Both the position numbers and the translations under genes were made by a program. Source: Bartonella massiliensis (lineage in GTDB: Bacteria; Pseudomonadota; Alphaproteobacteria; Rhizobiales; Rhizobiaceae). From it: a DNA stretch of 64,000 bases. The notes under the pieces are model-generated. The model was not told where the DNA came from, ran no database searches, and saw nothing but the letters and a program-made list of their open reading frames with translations. Within the stretch, counting starts at the first letter, position 1. Each line of letters opens with the position of its first letter. Location of the stretch: contig NZ_CABFVS010000020.1 of the NCBI RefSeq assembly GCF_902150025.1, positions 1 to 64,000 on the forward strand, read 5' to 3'. Positions 8,997 to 18,729 of the stretch are shown here, piece by piece.

Positions 8997-9845
8997 ATGT
9001 ATACACCTAAAACTGGTAGAGTGAAAGAAATTACCTCTCTTAGCAACCCCATCATAAAAGACCTTAAAGCACTTAGCCAAAAGAAAAACCGTAATCGCGA
9101 AGGTCTTTTCATGGCAGAGGGGTTAAAACTAGTTATTGATGCTCTCAATCTCGGCTGGACAATACAGACGCTTATTTTTTCTAAAAGCGAAATTGGTAAT
9201 GCTGCTATCGAAAATACTGCTGCACGTGCTGTAGCCAATGGTAGTTTTGTTATCAAAGCCTCACAAAAGGTTATGGAATCACTGACTCGGCGCGATAATC
9301 CACAAACAGTTATTGGTATTTTCAAACAAAAATGGCAACCTCTTGAAATGATAAAGGGACAGGATAAAGATGTCTACATCGCGCTTGATCGTGTGCGTGA
9401 TCCTGGAAATCTTGGAACCATTATTCGCACGGCTGATGCCGTAGGTGCTAAAGGTGTTATTTTAATTGGAGAAACAACAGATCCTTTCTCACCTGAAACG
9501 GTTCGTGCAACCATGGGATCAATTTTTTCTATCCCCCTTTATCGTTTTGATGAAAGTGCCTTTTTAAACTGGTCTACTCACTTTAAAGGCATGATCGTTG
9601 GCACGCATCTCAAGGGATCTCTGGATTATCGTAAACTTGATTTGAAAAATGGTCCTGTTATCCTTTTAATGGGAAATGAAAAACAGGGGTTATCCGATAT
9701 TCTTACAAATCGCTGTGATAAACTCGCGCGTATTCCACAAAGTGGACGTGCTGATTCGCTTAATTTAGCAATAGCAACTGCTGTGATGCTTTATGAAATC
9801 CGTCGCCCTTATTTAACACTGGAACCATGCGAGGAAAAAATATGA
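8997..9845 (+). CDS. TrmH/SpoU-family RNA 2'-O-methyltransferase
   Basis: A 282-residue SPOUT methyltransferase. The N-terminal part (ITSLSNPIIKDLKALSQKKNRNREGLFMAEG) is the SpoU substrate-binding domain. The catalytic domain has motif 1 DRVRDPGNLGTIIRTADA, motif 2 LLMGNEKQGLS and motif 3 RIPQSGRADSLNLAIATAVMLYE, forming the trefoil knot that binds SAM. Members methylate ribose in rRNA or tRNA; the target here cannot be read. The ATG at 8997 lies 2 nt after the previous stop. The 3' end overlaps lspA by 4 nt (ATGA), indicating translational coupling. Confidence 0.9.
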   Translation: MYTPKTGRVKEITSLSNPIIKDLKALSQKKNRNREGLFMAEGLKLVIDALNLGWTIQTLIFSKSEIGNAAIENTAARAVANGSFVIKASQKVMESLTRRDNPQTVIGIFKQKWQPLEMIKGQDKDVYIALDRVRDPGNLGTIIRTADAVGAKGVILIGETTDPFSPETVRATMGSIFSIPLYRFDESAFLNWSTHFKGMIVGTHLKGSLDYRKLDLKNGPVILLMGNEKQGLSDILTNRCDKLARIPQSGRADSLNLAIATAVMLYEIRRPYLTLEPCEEKI

Positions 9846-10345
9846 TCCGTCAATCACTCTCTTTTCTTCTCTTAGGCCTAGCGATTACAACAGGGCTTGA
9901 TCAAGCTGTTAAGTACTGGATTATAAACAATATGCCTTTAGGAACAGAAATCCCGCTGATTCCTTTTCTTTCCCTTTATCATGTGCGTAACTCTGGCATT
10001 GCATTTTCGTTTTTTTCTTCCTTTTCTCACTGGGGAATCATTGCCATCACGATTATTGTGACTATCTTTCTTTTATGGTTATGGAAAAATACTGAATACA
10101 ATAAGTCTTTAACGCGCTTTGGTCTTATACTCATTATTGGAGGAGCAATCGGCAATCTTATTGATCGTATTCGCTTTCATCATGTCACCGATTATATACT
10201 TTTCCATATTGATGATATTTTTTATTTTGCTATTTTCAATCTTGCAGATAGTTTTATCACTGTTGGTGTTATTGCCATCCTTATTGAAGAATTGCGTACT
10301 TGGATGAGAGCAAAACGTCATTCTAACCATACATCTTCCCATTGA
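9842..10345 (+). CDS. lspA: Lipoprotein signal peptidase (signal peptidase II)
   Basis: A 167-residue polytopic aspartyl protease that cleaves prolipoprotein signal peptides after lipidation. Four transmembrane helices are visible. The conserved boxes are VRNSGIAFSF, IGGAIGNLIDRI, HHVTDYILFH (catalytic D117) and FNLADSFIT (catalytic D136). The start was placed at ATG 9842, 8 nt after GCGAGG, rather than at ATG 9827. The 5' end overlaps the TrmH-type gene by 4 nt. The two lipoproteins in this window (the Omp19-like protein and the L,D-transpeptidase) would be substrates. Confidence 0.95.
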   Translation: MIRQSLSFLLLGLAITTGLDQAVKYWIINNMPLGTEIPLIPFLSLYHVRNSGIAFSFFSSFSHWGIIAITIIVTIFLLWLWKNTEYNKSLTRFGLILIIGGAIGNLIDRIRFHHVTDYILFHIDDIFYFAIFNLADSFITVGVIAILIEELRTWMRAKRHSNHTSSH

Positions 10346-12434
10346 TGTTATCATCGCCCTTTAAAAAACAGAGATCTTTAACCATCATAAGCTTGATTAC
10401 AAATTGATTTCTCTTGAATAATTCTTGCGTCTCCTCGTTTTTACATATTTTCTTTATGAGACTTTATATTTTCATCTTTAGTCAAGGCAAAAGAAATAAA
10501 CTCAGATAGAAATCAATACTTTTTACCCGTATATCTTCTCTCTTATCCTGAGATGAAAGTATTTTTCAGCATTTAAAGTTCTATTTATTTTCTTAGAATA
10601 ATTGCTTTTCGTATGTTTTTTTAGTTTTTACAGATATCATTTCTTTAAAGCACTTTTCTTTAGCTTCGTTAAAAAACTCTCTTTAATTTTTATATATTGT
10701 TTAATAAAGAAAATTTTTTCAACTAGTTTTAAAGGGGTGTTTTAAAATCAAGCTATTGATTATAAATATAATTTACCGTTTTATATGTTGGATCAAAAAT
10801 CTCGAATATTATAAGATTCTGTCATTTAAATCTGTTCATGTTGAATCCATTAAAACCATGTCTCTTGCACGATACAAGTGGGGTTTGCGTTTAAATAAAA
10901 GCTGCAAAATAAAATTATCTCTTATGAAGAGTCTAGAGTCTAAAGTGCCAAAGGTTGTTGCAACATTAAAAGCTGATAATATATAAAGACGATGTTGGCT
11001 TGCAGCTTATTCCTTTATAAGCGTAGAGATAGAGATGCTCTGTAGATTTTATATTATTTTATGGAAGCTTTTACGCTATACCATTCACAGACTCTGTCAC
11101 AAAATGAACTTGGAAAGCATTGTGGATATCTTCTAAAACAAGTCAGTGAATTGAAAATCCAATAACACTCTGCTCTTCATGAAGAATGTAACGAAAAAAT
11201 AAATAAAAATACCCCTTATGAACGCTCCCACATACCAAGTTTGCCGCAGCATTAGAAACAAAAAAGAGTACGATAGTAGCAGCTTGTACCTTTATTAAGT
11301 CAAGATGATACGCGCATAATATGATAAGCTCTTCAGAGAAGATTTTACCTTACACTCTTCATAATCACTGTCGATAAACAAACTTTAGAATATTGAAAGT
11401 ATTTATTAAATGATTACTGTTGTCTACTAAGATACTTGTTATAAGTTTTTTTTGTGATTTTAATTTCTATTCGTCTTTTCTCAATAAAGTATGAATTTAA
11501 TCTATTGATTTTAAATCATAACTTTATATTGAATTCAAGCTGCTTTAAATTGCCATTTTTCATTGTTTCAAATTTTTTTATTTTTAAATGAAAAAGTTAT
11601 TTTCAACAATAAAGTGACAGAGCTATAGGTATATGTTTTGTTGTTTCATAATGTAAAACTTGTGATGCATATAATGCAAAATCTATGATGCATAATCATT
11701 TTTATATTTACGAAGAAGAAAATTGGCATCACCATATTATTTTCTAGCTCTCAATGTTTTGCTATAGCTCTTTGCACTTAAGAAAGCTTATGAGAGATAT
11801 TTTTACTTCTTTTTATCCGCATGCCAATCCTGCTCATGTCGTGCAAGAAAATGATCTTGATTGATTTAATATAAATAGATTTATCATCAAAGAATCTTAC
11901 AATATTTTTGGGGAAGTATTTGAGAGTAAAAAAACTTATTACCCTTATAAGAACTTAAGAATTAATATATTTTTATATATCAATATGTTATACAAAATAC
12001 GCAATTCAACTTTAAGTCTTTTAGCTGGATAGAACAGATGCAATCTTGAGGATTGAAAAATAGCGTAATGTCACGTACCATTTTCCTCCTCATCATAAAT
12101 AGGTATTTTATAGGTGAGAATTAGAGAATTCCTGTGAATAATGAAAAGTTTTAGTCCCGTCTTTTTATCGTGAAAAAATATGGTAAAAAACGTAAATATT
12201 TTTCATTAAAATGAACCATTTCCTTACTAATTTGTAAACTTCTTGCTTTGATAAATCTCTTGTAATTTTTTAATAAATCTCCATAATAAAGGGAGATATG
12301 CTGGAATTCCGCCAGTGATTCTGAAGGTTTTTTGTATTTGCTAAATAAAGGCTTATATGAGACTTGTCTCTGGAAGGAGAGAGACACTTTAAAAACCAAT
12401 ATCTGACGGGACATATGCTAAAGGATTTTATATT
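10346..12434. other. 2.1-kb stretch with no convincing gene
   Basis: Very AT-rich. It holds dispersed-repeat copy 2 (about 11700-11995). Two short frames look like possible relics: one ending at 10986 (MSLARYKWGLRLNKSC-type basic peptide) and one of 34 codons at 11061-11165, after which the same frame continues with more plausible codons through stops. Neither has a ribosome site or a family I recognise. The right end carries the leader of the Bax-inhibitor gene, with AAAGGA before its ATG. Confidence 0.5.
11700..11995 (+). repeat. Dispersed intergenic repeat, copy 2
   Basis: Aligns by eye with the other copies. CTCTCAATG (compare CTTTCAATG in copy 4) and a GAGAGATATTTTTAC block come first; then TGCAAGAAAATGATCTTGAT, an AATATAAATAGATTT block, AGAATCTTACAATATT and ATATCAATATGTTAT. 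More diverged than copies 1 and 5. Edges are approximate. Confidence 0.6.
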
Positions 12435-13208
12435 ATGGCTAATTTTAAAAATTTACGTTCGGCGCCTGCTTCTCATGCCGATGCATCAATTGATCAGGGA
12501 TTGCGCAACTATATGTTGGGTGTCTACAATACAATGGCCATTGGTTTGCTTATTACAGCTGCTGCCGCCTATGTAATTGTGTCATTAGCAACGACAACAG
12601 ATATGAGCCAAGCAGCAGCTCAGATCAATAGCAGTGTTTATTTGACATCATTCGGGGTAACATTTTATACATCGCCATTCGCTTATATTGTTATGTTTGC
12701 ACCACTGGTTGCTGTTTTATTCCTCAGTTTTAAAATTAATACGCTAAGCACAAATACTGCGCGTAGCCTCTTTTTTGGTTATGCTGCTCTGGTTGGGCTT
12801 TCACTTTCTTCAATCGTTTTGCGTTATACAACAGAAAGTGTTGTTCAAACCTTTGTCATTTCCGCTGCAACTTTTGGAGCCCTTTCGCTTTATGGATATA
12901 CAACAAAGCGTGATCTTACAGCAATTGGTTCATTCCTATTCATCGGATTGATTGGTTTATTGCTTTCTATGATTGTAAACATTTTTCTTGGATCAAGTGC
13001 TTTGCAATTTGCTATCTCCGTGATTGGTGTTTTTATCTTTGCTGGTTTAACAGCTTACGATACTCAGAGTATTAAGTTGATGTATTATGAAGGAGATGAA
13101 AGCGACACCACAGGACGCAAAGTCATTATGGGTGCATTAAATCTTTATCTTGATTTCATCAATATGTTTGTCTTCTTGCTACAGTTTCTCGGCTCAAACC
13201 GTGACTGA
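12435..13208 (+). CDS. Bax inhibitor-1/YccA family membrane protein
   Basis: A 257-residue protein with seven predicted membrane helices starting at about residue 35 (MLGVYNTMAIGLLITAAAAY). The BI-1 signatures are SSIVLRYT and, near the C terminus, FAGLTAYDTQSIKLMYYE and ALNLYLDFINMFVFLLQFLG. Bacterial members are pH-sensitive calcium-leak or stress-related membrane proteins; the physiological role in this genus is unclear. An AAAGGA ribosome site lies upstream of ATG 12435. It is transcribed alone: a strong intrinsic terminator follows within 25-65 nt of the stop. Confidence 0.93.
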   Translation: MANFKNLRSAPASHADASIDQGLRNYMLGVYNTMAIGLLITAAAAYVIVSLATTTDMSQAAAQINSSVYLTSFGVTFYTSPFAYIVMFAPLVAVLFLSFKINTLSTNTARSLFFGYAALVGLSLSSIVLRYTTESVVQTFVISAATFGALSLYGYTTKRDLTAIGSFLFIGLIGLLLSMIVNIFLGSSALQFAISVIGVFIFAGLTAYDTQSIKLMYYEGDESDTTGRKVIMGALNLYLDFINMFVFLLQFLGSNRD

Positions 13209-13232
13209 TTGCAAAAATCATAACTCAATGAG

Positions 13233-13272
13233 AGAACCTTGTTTCTAAAAGAGACAAGGTTCTTTTGTTTTT
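13233..13272 (+). terminator. Intrinsic terminator after the Bax-inhibitor gene
   Basis: A perfect 10-bp stem (AGAACCTTGT at 13233-13242 with ACAAGGTTCT at 13254-13263) followed by TTTGTTTTT. It lies 25 nt after the stop codon and has the right orientation for the gene upstream. Confidence 0.88.
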
Positions 13273-13320
13273 AGTGTAAGTTTTTACCCTTCACCTCTTA
13301 AGTATTATTTTTTTCGCAAA

Positions 13321-14184
13321 ATGATAAAAATACCTTATAAACAAAAATTCCCTCGGTTTACTGGTTTTGTCCAACAAAAACTCCATAGCTCCTTTTTAAA
13401 GGCAATCTATAGCCGTTCTCATCATCAATCAAATATCCTCAACCCAAATCATCATTATGATCTGACCGTTGCTTCCTATAATGTGCATAAATGCGTAGGT
13501 GTTGATAAAGTTTTTAATCCTAAACGAATTGTCCGTGTTATTACTGAATTACAAGTTGATATCCTTGCTGTTCAAGAAGCTGATAAACGTTTTGGAGAAC
13601 GTATTGGTTTGATTAATCTTCCGCTATTAAAAGCTGAAACCGGCTTGATCCCTGTGCCTCTCGATACTATGTCACCCCGTGGTCATGGTTGGCATGGGAA
13701 TGCTCTTTTTTTGCGAAAGGGATATGTGCGTGATACTTTGCAAGTCACTCTTCCTGGTATTGAACCACGTGGGGCCATCATTGTAGAGTTGGAAATGGCA
13801 GCAGGTCCTATTCGTATTATTGCGGCTCATTTTGGCTTATTACGTTATTCTCGTAAACAACAAACAAAAATGCTTCTTGCAATTTTGCAAAAACGCTCCC
13901 TTATGCCTACACTCCTCATTGGAGATTTTAATGAATGGCGGATAGGAAAAGGCTCATCTTTAAACCATTTTTCCCCCTATTTTGATAGCACACTTGAAGT
14001 TGTACCAAGCTTTCCCTCTCGCTTTCCCTTCTTAGCCCTTGATCGCGTTTTTGCCTTTCCTCACCAATTGGTAACAAATCTTGAAAATCACCATTCACCA
14101 CTTGCGCGCATTGCCTCAGATCATTTACCGATCAAAGCCTATCTTAATCTTGCTAATGCAATCAACATCCTTAAAAATAAATGA
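13321..14184 (+). CDS. Endonuclease/exonuclease/phosphatase-fold hydrolase
   Basis: A 287-residue protein of the EEP superfamily (metal-dependent phosphodiesterase fold). The visible motifs are LTVASYNVHKCVG (metal-binding N), LAVQEADKRF (catalytic E of the QE motif), LLIGDFNEWR (GDFN) and the C-terminal IASDHLPIKA (SDH, catalytic H). The first 45 residues are basic and poorly conserved, and the start at ATG 13321 is only the most upstream one. Substrate (DNA, phospholipid or other phosphodiester) cannot be inferred. It converges with polA, with 6 nt between the two stops. Confidence 0.85.
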   Translation: MIKIPYKQKFPRFTGFVQQKLHSSFLKAIYSRSHHQSNILNPNHHYDLTVASYNVHKCVGVDKVFNPKRIVRVITELQVDILAVQEADKRFGERIGLINLPLLKAETGLIPVPLDTMSPRGHGWHGNALFLRKGYVRDTLQVTLPGIEPRGAIIVELEMAAGPIRIIAAHFGLLRYSRKQQTKMLLAILQKRSLMPTLLIGDFNEWRIGKGSSLNHFSPYFDSTLEVVPSFPSRFPFLALDRVFAFPHQLVTNLENHHSPLARIASDHLPIKAYLNLANAINILKNK

Positions 14185-14190
14185 AAAAAG

Positions 14191-17100
14191 TTAATGTGCC
14201 TCATCCCAATTTTGAGCCGTCATGACTTTCACTTCAAGAGGTACAGACAAAGATAAAACCGGCATTGTGGCATTTTCCATGATATTTTTAACAACAGCCA
14301 TAGTTTTTTCACTCTCTTCTTCTGGTACTTCAAAAATCAGCTCATCATGTACTTGCAGTAACATTTTTGCTGATAGATTTTCTTCTTTTAAAGCATTTTC
14401 CATCTGTATCATAGCACGGCGAATAATATCGGCCGCAGAACCTTGAATTGGAGCATTGATCGCCGCTCGCTCATTAAGAGAACGAATTTTTACATTCTTT
14501 GCACTTATTTCTGGATAATGGACACGACGTCCAAAAATTGTTTCTACATAACCATTCTCACGCGCAAAACTTTTGATCTTTTCCATATAATCTTTAATTC
14601 CTGGAAATCTTTCAAAATAAAGTTGAATATAACGACTTGCTTCTTGGCGTGAAATCCCTAATTGATTGGCTAATCCAAACGCTGAAATACCATAAATAAT
14701 ACCAAAATTAATCGCTTTTGCACGCCGTCGTATATCTGAATGCATTCCCTCTATCGCAACGCCAAACATTTGTGATGCCGTTATAGCGTGAATATCATAT
14801 CCTTTAGCAAAAGCTTCTTTTAATGCTTTTATATCCGCAACATGTGCAAGAATGCGTAATTCAATCTGACTATAATCAGCAGAAAGCAAAACATGTCCTT
14901 TGGGAGCAATAAAAGCTGTTCGAATTTTACGTCCTTCAGCAGTCCGCACTGGAATATTCTGCAAATTTGGCTCTGATGATGATAACCGCCCTGTTGATGT
15001 TATTGCCAAAGAATAATTCGTATGAACACGCCCTGTTTTTGGTAAAATATAAGAAGGCAAAGCATCGGCATAGGTAGATTTTAGCTTTGCAAGTTGACGC
15101 CACTCAATAATTTTACGCGGTAAAACATGACCTTCAGCTGACAACTCTTCTAAAGTCTGTGCAGAAGTTGACCATTGTCCACCCTTGGTTTTAGCACCTC
15201 CAGGCAATCCCATTTTGCCAAAAAGGATATCCCCTAATTGCTTTGGCGAAGCAATATTAAATTTCTCATCAGCTAACTGATAAATTTCTTCTTCTAAAAT
15301 CAAAGCAGCTTGTGCCAATTCCCCTGAAAGACGCAATAAAATCTGTCGATCAATAAGAATCCCACGTTCTTCCATTCTTGCAAGAACTTCTACAAGGGGA
15401 CGATCAAGGCGCTCATAAATTCTTGTCATCCCCCGAGAGACAAGTTGTGGTTTCAAAACTTGCCAAAGGCGTAGTGTTATATCGGCATCTTCCGCCGCAT
15501 AAAGAGTTGCTTGTTTTAAATCTACTTGTGCAAAAGAGGTTATCTTTTTACCGTTATGCGTTAAATCTTTATAGGCAATTGGTTTATGTCCAAGCCAACG
15601 TTCAGATAGATCATCCATATTATGGGTTAAAGTTCCTGCATCCAAAGCATAAGACAAAAGCATAGTATCATCAAAAGAACGTATCACAATGTCGTATTGC
15701 TTCATCACCAACCAATCATATTTTATGTTCTGACCAATTTTTAACACTGCTGAATCTTCTAATAACGGTTTTAAAAGTGCTAAAGCTTTTGAGGTCTCAA
15801 TCTGCGAAGCAATACGTCCGCCTCTCAAAAGGTCATCCTCTCCTTCATCAAAATGTTCAAGAGGTATATAGGCTGCTTTTTCTGGTTGTAATGCGAGTGA
15901 AAAACCAACAAGCTTTGCTTGCATCGGATCAAGAGAGGTTGTTTCAGTATCAAAAGAGAAAAAACCCTGTTCTTGTGCTTGTGATAACCACTCTTTTAAA
16001 ACCTCCTCATCAAAAATCGTTGTATAAGTCTCTCTTGTAATTTTTTGGGTTAGTGCTTGATCTTTACGCTTTTGTGCAAAAACTTGTGGAGAATTTTCAG
16101 AAAAATTATGATGGAATTTTTGCTCTATGTTCTTGGTATTAGAATCATGCTGGTCATTAGACTTTTCCCATTCAACATCTACATCAAGTGCATCAATAAC
16201 AGCGGCATCGCACGCCGTCGCCTCTGCCACACGACGCGTTAATGTTGAAAACTCCATCGCTTTCAAAAAGGCAATTAAGCGTGGCCCATCTTGTGTTTCC
16301 AAAATAAAATCATCTAAATCATTATCTATAGGAACATCTGTTTTAAGCCTAACAAGTTCACGAGAAATTTTAACCTGTTCACTATAAGCTTGTATGTTTT
16401 CACGTCGTTTTGTTTGCTTAATTTCAGTCACGCGTTGTAACAAAAGATCAAGAGAACCAAACTGATTTAACAACTGAGCAGCAGTTTTTGGTCCAATGCC
16501 TGGAATACCCGGTACATTATCCGTCGAATCTCCAATTAATGCTTGTAAATCAATCATCTTTTCAGGAGGAACACCCCATTTTTCTATAACTTCTGAGATA
16601 CCTATATGTTTGTCTTTCATTCCATCATACAAGGATACATGTGTATTGACGAGTTGCATAAGATCCTTATCAGAAGAGATAATGGTTGTCTTTGCACCAA
16701 CCTTTGTTGCTAATTGTGTATAGGTCGCTATCAAATCATCCGCTTCAAAGCCTTCCTTTTCAATACAAGGCAAATTAAAGGCCTTTGTTGCTTGGCGTAT
16801 TAACGCAAATTGAGGAATTAAATCTTCGGGAGGTTCAGAACGATTCGCTTTATATTGAGGATAAATTTGTTTTCGAAAAGTATCAGATGAATAATCAAAA
16901 ATAACAGCAAAATGTGTTGGAACAATACCAGTTGCTGTATTACGAGCATCACAGAGTAATTTCCATAACATATTACAAAAACCAGCTACTGCTCCTATAG
17001 GAAGTCCATCCTTTTTACGTTTTAAAGGCGGCAAAGCATAGTAAGCGCGAAAAATATAGCCCGATCCGTCAACCAACAAAAGATGATCTGTTGCTTTCAT
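14191..17100 (-). CDS. polA: DNA polymerase I
   Basis: A 969-residue enzyme for Okazaki-fragment processing and repair synthesis. Domains in order: a 5'-3' flap nuclease (HLLLVDGSGYIFRAYYALPP, then IISSDKDLMQLV and GDSTDNVPGIPGIGPKTA), a 3'-5' proofreading domain with intact acidic residues (FFSFDTETTSLDP, KIGQNIKYDW, YAAEDADITLRLW), and the polymerase (SADYSQIELRILAH, RRRAKAINFGIIYG, LLQVHDELIFEVPEEE). All three activities look preserved. The start is ATG 17100 with GGAG about 12 nt upstream; an in-frame TTG at 17124 would add eight residues. A 17-codon frame with a strong ribosome site lies 133 nt upstream on the same strand. Confidence 0.97.
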   Translation of the reverse strand: MKATDHLLLVDGSGYIFRAYYALPPLKRKKDGLPIGAVAGFCNMLWKLLCDARNTATGIVPTHFAVIFDYSSDTFRKQIYPQYKANRSEPPEDLIPQFALIRQATKAFNLPCIEKEGFEADDLIATYTQLATKVGAKTTIISSDKDLMQLVNTHVSLYDGMKDKHIGISEVIEKWGVPPEKMIDLQALIGDSTDNVPGIPGIGPKTAAQLLNQFGSLDLLLQRVTEIKQTKRRENIQAYSEQVKISRELVRLKTDVPIDNDLDDFILETQDGPRLIAFLKAMEFSTLTRRVAEATACDAAVIDALDVDVEWEKSNDQHDSNTKNIEQKFHHNFSENSPQVFAQKRKDQALTQKITRETYTTIFDEEVLKEWLSQAQEQGFFSFDTETTSLDPMQAKLVGFSLALQPEKAAYIPLEHFDEGEDDLLRGGRIASQIETSKALALLKPLLEDSAVLKIGQNIKYDWLVMKQYDIVIRSFDDTMLLSYALDAGTLTHNMDDLSERWLGHKPIAYKDLTHNGKKITSFAQVDLKQATLYAAEDADITLRLWQVLKPQLVSRGMTRIYERLDRPLVEVLARMEERGILIDRQILLRLSGELAQAALILEEEIYQLADEKFNIASPKQLGDILFGKMGLPGGAKTKGGQWSTSAQTLEELSAEGHVLPRKIIEWRQLAKLKSTYADALPSYILPKTGRVHTNYSLAITSTGRLSSSEPNLQNIPVRTAEGRKIRTAFIAPKGHVLLSADYSQIELRILAHVADIKALKEAFAKGYDIHAITASQMFGVAIEGMHSDIRRRAKAINFGIIYGISAFGLANQLGISRQEASRYIQLYFERFPGIKDYMEKIKSFARENGYVETIFGRRVHYPEISAKNVKIRSLNERAAINAPIQGSAADIIRRAMIQMENALKEENLSAKMLLQVHDELIFEVPEEESEKTMAVVKNIMENATMPVLSLSVPLEVKVMTAQNWDEAH

Positions 17101-17233
17101 GACAATTTTATTTCTCCATTTCAATTAAGAAAACACATTACCCTTATATATTTTTTTCACTTTTATTTTAATTTTTTCATTTTGCCTCTAAAAAGCCATT
17201 TTTTCTTTCCATAAGACATGAAGTCGTTGCACT

Positions 17234-17287
17234 TTATATTACGTACCTAGAGCTTTTCTTTGCTGTTACAGGATTAATAGCTTTCAT
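17234..17287 (-). CDS. Possible 17-residue micro-ORF upstream of polA
   Basis: On the minus strand GGAGGAG (17292-17298) sits 4 nt before an ATG opening a 17-codon frame, MKAINPVTAKKSSRYVI, ended by TAA. The ribosome site is much stronger than those of most genes in the window. The frame is directly downstream of a GC-rich 11-bp hairpin and 133 nt upstream of polA, so it could be a leader peptide or an independent small protein. I know no family for it. Translation is an inference from the ribosome site alone. Confidence 0.35.
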   Translation of the reverse strand: MKAINPVTAKKSSRYVI

Positions 17288-17328
17288 TTTGCTCCTCCTA
17301 TGATAGCTGAGGTACGATGTAGCGACAG

Positions 17329-17370
17329 GGTCGTTGTGGTGTTCCCCTCCCCACAACGACCGTTTTTTTT
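17329..17370 (+). terminator. Strong hairpin with a T8 tract on the plus strand
   Basis: A perfect 11-bp GC-rich stem (GGTCGTTGTGG at 17329-17339 with CCACAACGACC at 17351-17361), followed at once on the plus strand by G and eight Ts. As a terminator it acts only on rightward transcripts, yet both neighbours (dnaQ and polA) are leftward. It therefore either ends an unannotated rightward small RNA starting within about 17.1-17.3 kb, or limits antisense transcription into dnaQ. Confidence 0.7.
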
Positions 17371-17429
17371 GACATCTATATTTCTCATTTTTAAGCTTAA
17401 GTAACTTTTTTAGAGAAAAGGTAAGGGTG

Positions 17430-18137
17430 TTATTCATAAACTTTGAAGTTATTCCACAAAGCTTTTTCACCCATTTTATTGATAAAATCAGCGTGTAACT
17501 TTTTTTCTTGTGCACTCAATCTTGAAGGTAAAATCTGTGGACGCAATTTAACTGTATAAGGAGCATCTTTATCATTTTGGGTATGTTCATCAGTATCCCT
17601 TCTGTTATCAAAACCCAATACGCCCTGCTTTCCACCAATCAATTCAATATAAACATCGGCCAAAATCTCTGCATCAAGCAAAGCACCATGAAGAACACGA
17701 TGGCTGTTATCAATTCCAAAGCGTTTGCATAAAATATCAAGAGAATTAGGACCCATAGGGAATTTACGCCGTGCCATAGCCAATGTATCAAGAATATTAT
17801 CAACACTGATAAGCGGCTTATTGACGCGTTTTAATTCTGCATTAATAAAACCTATATCAAAACTTGCATTATGCGCGATCATGGTCGCGTCTTTGATAAA
17901 TTCCAAAAATTCATCAACGATATCACTAAAACTTTTCTCGTTTTTTAGGCGTTCATTGGTTAATCCGTGAATTGCCACAACTTCGTCAGGAATAATAACA
18001 TCTTCAGGGTTTAAATAAACGTGAAATTGGCGCCCTGTAAGATAACGATCAACCATTTCTACACAACCAATTTCGATTATGCGATCTTTCTCTTTATCTA
18101 AACCTGTTGTTTCTGTATCAAAAATAATTTCACGCAT
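17430..18137 (-). CDS. dnaQ: DNA polymerase III subunit epsilon
   Basis: A 235-residue DEDDh exonuclease, the proofreading subunit of the replicative polymerase. Motifs: Exo I IIFDTETTGLD (D and E ligands), Exo II MIAHNASFDIGF, and Exo III HRVLHGALLDAEILADVYIELIGG (the H and D). The C-terminal tail, which binds the polymerase alpha subunit, is present but diverged. It starts 4 nt after coaE and is the last gene of a compact leftward ppsR-maf-aroE-coaE-dnaQ run. Confidence 0.95.
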   Translation of the reverse strand: MREIIFDTETTGLDKEKDRIIEIGCVEMVDRYLTGRQFHVYLNPEDVIIPDEVVAIHGLTNERLKNEKSFSDIVDEFLEFIKDATMIAHNASFDIGFINAELKRVNKPLISVDNILDTLAMARRKFPMGPNSLDILCKRFGIDNSHRVLHGALLDAEILADVYIELIGGKQGVLGFDNRRDTDEHTQNDKDAPYTVKLRPQILPSRLSAQEKKLHADFINKMGEKALWNNFKVYE

Positions 18138-18141
18138 GATT

Positions 18142-18729
18142 TCAATTCTTTAGTATTTTTTTTATCACATCAAAAACCTGTTGACGTGTATTCTCTAAAT
18201 CTTTCCCTGTATCAATAATAAAATCAGCACGTTCTCGTTTTTCTTCATCCGACATTTGCCTCGCATTGATAAAGGCAAATTTTTTCTCATTCATACCTTG
18301 ACGAATCATTACACGTTCTTTTTGTATTTCCGGTGGAGCAGAAACAACAATAACGCTATCTACACGACTTTCACCATTTTTTTCAAACAGAAGAGGAATA
18401 TCAAGAATAACTAATTTTTTCCCCTGTTTGCGTGCTGTATCAATAAATTCTCTTTCCTTTTCTTGTACCAAAGGATGAATTATTTTTTCTAATGTTTGTA
18501 ATTTTTCCTTACTAGCAATCAAAATTTCAGAAAGTTTCAAACGATTAACCTCACCGTTTTCAATAACACTAGGAAAAATACGCTCTATGCGTGACAAAGT
18601 TGGTTCACTTTTATAAAGCTGTTGTACTGCTTCATCAGCACTAAAAACAGAAATACCCGCTTGCTTGAAAAAATCCGCAACCGTCGACTTTCCCATGGCA
18701 ATCGATCCCGTTAATCCTATGACCTTCAT
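18142..18729 (-). CDS. coaE: Dephospho-CoA kinase
   Basis: A 195-residue kinase catalysing the last step of coenzyme A synthesis (ATP plus dephospho-CoA). The P-loop is [12 protein letters not shown] at residues 5-16. The lid and CoA-site residues [10 protein letters not shown] and [12 protein letters not shown], and DIPLLFEK, are in their usual places. It overlaps aroE by 4 nt (ATGA) and lies 4 nt before dnaQ, so it is translationally coupled on both sides. Length and motifs are normal. Confidence 0.95.
   Translation of the reverse strand: MKVIGLTGSIAMGKSTVADFFKQAGISVFSADEAVQQLYKSEPTLSRIERIFPSVIENGEVNRLKLSEILIASKEKLQTLEKIIHPLVQEKEREFIDTARKQGKKLVILDIPLLFEKNGESRVDSVIVVSAPPEIQKERVMIRQGMNEKKFAFINARQMSDEEKRERADFIIDTGKDLENTRQQVFDVIKKILKN

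Noticed and set aside
10756-10986. Rightward frame of 76 codons in the 2.1-kb gap
   Set aside because: Opens with TTG, no ribosome site, composition matches the surrounding AT-rich DNA; mentioned only as a possible relic.
12151-12414. Leftward open frame of 87 codons upstream of the Bax-inhibitor gene
   Set aside because: No ribosome site before its ATG, it covers the promoter and leader of the rightward gene, and the translation resembles no family.
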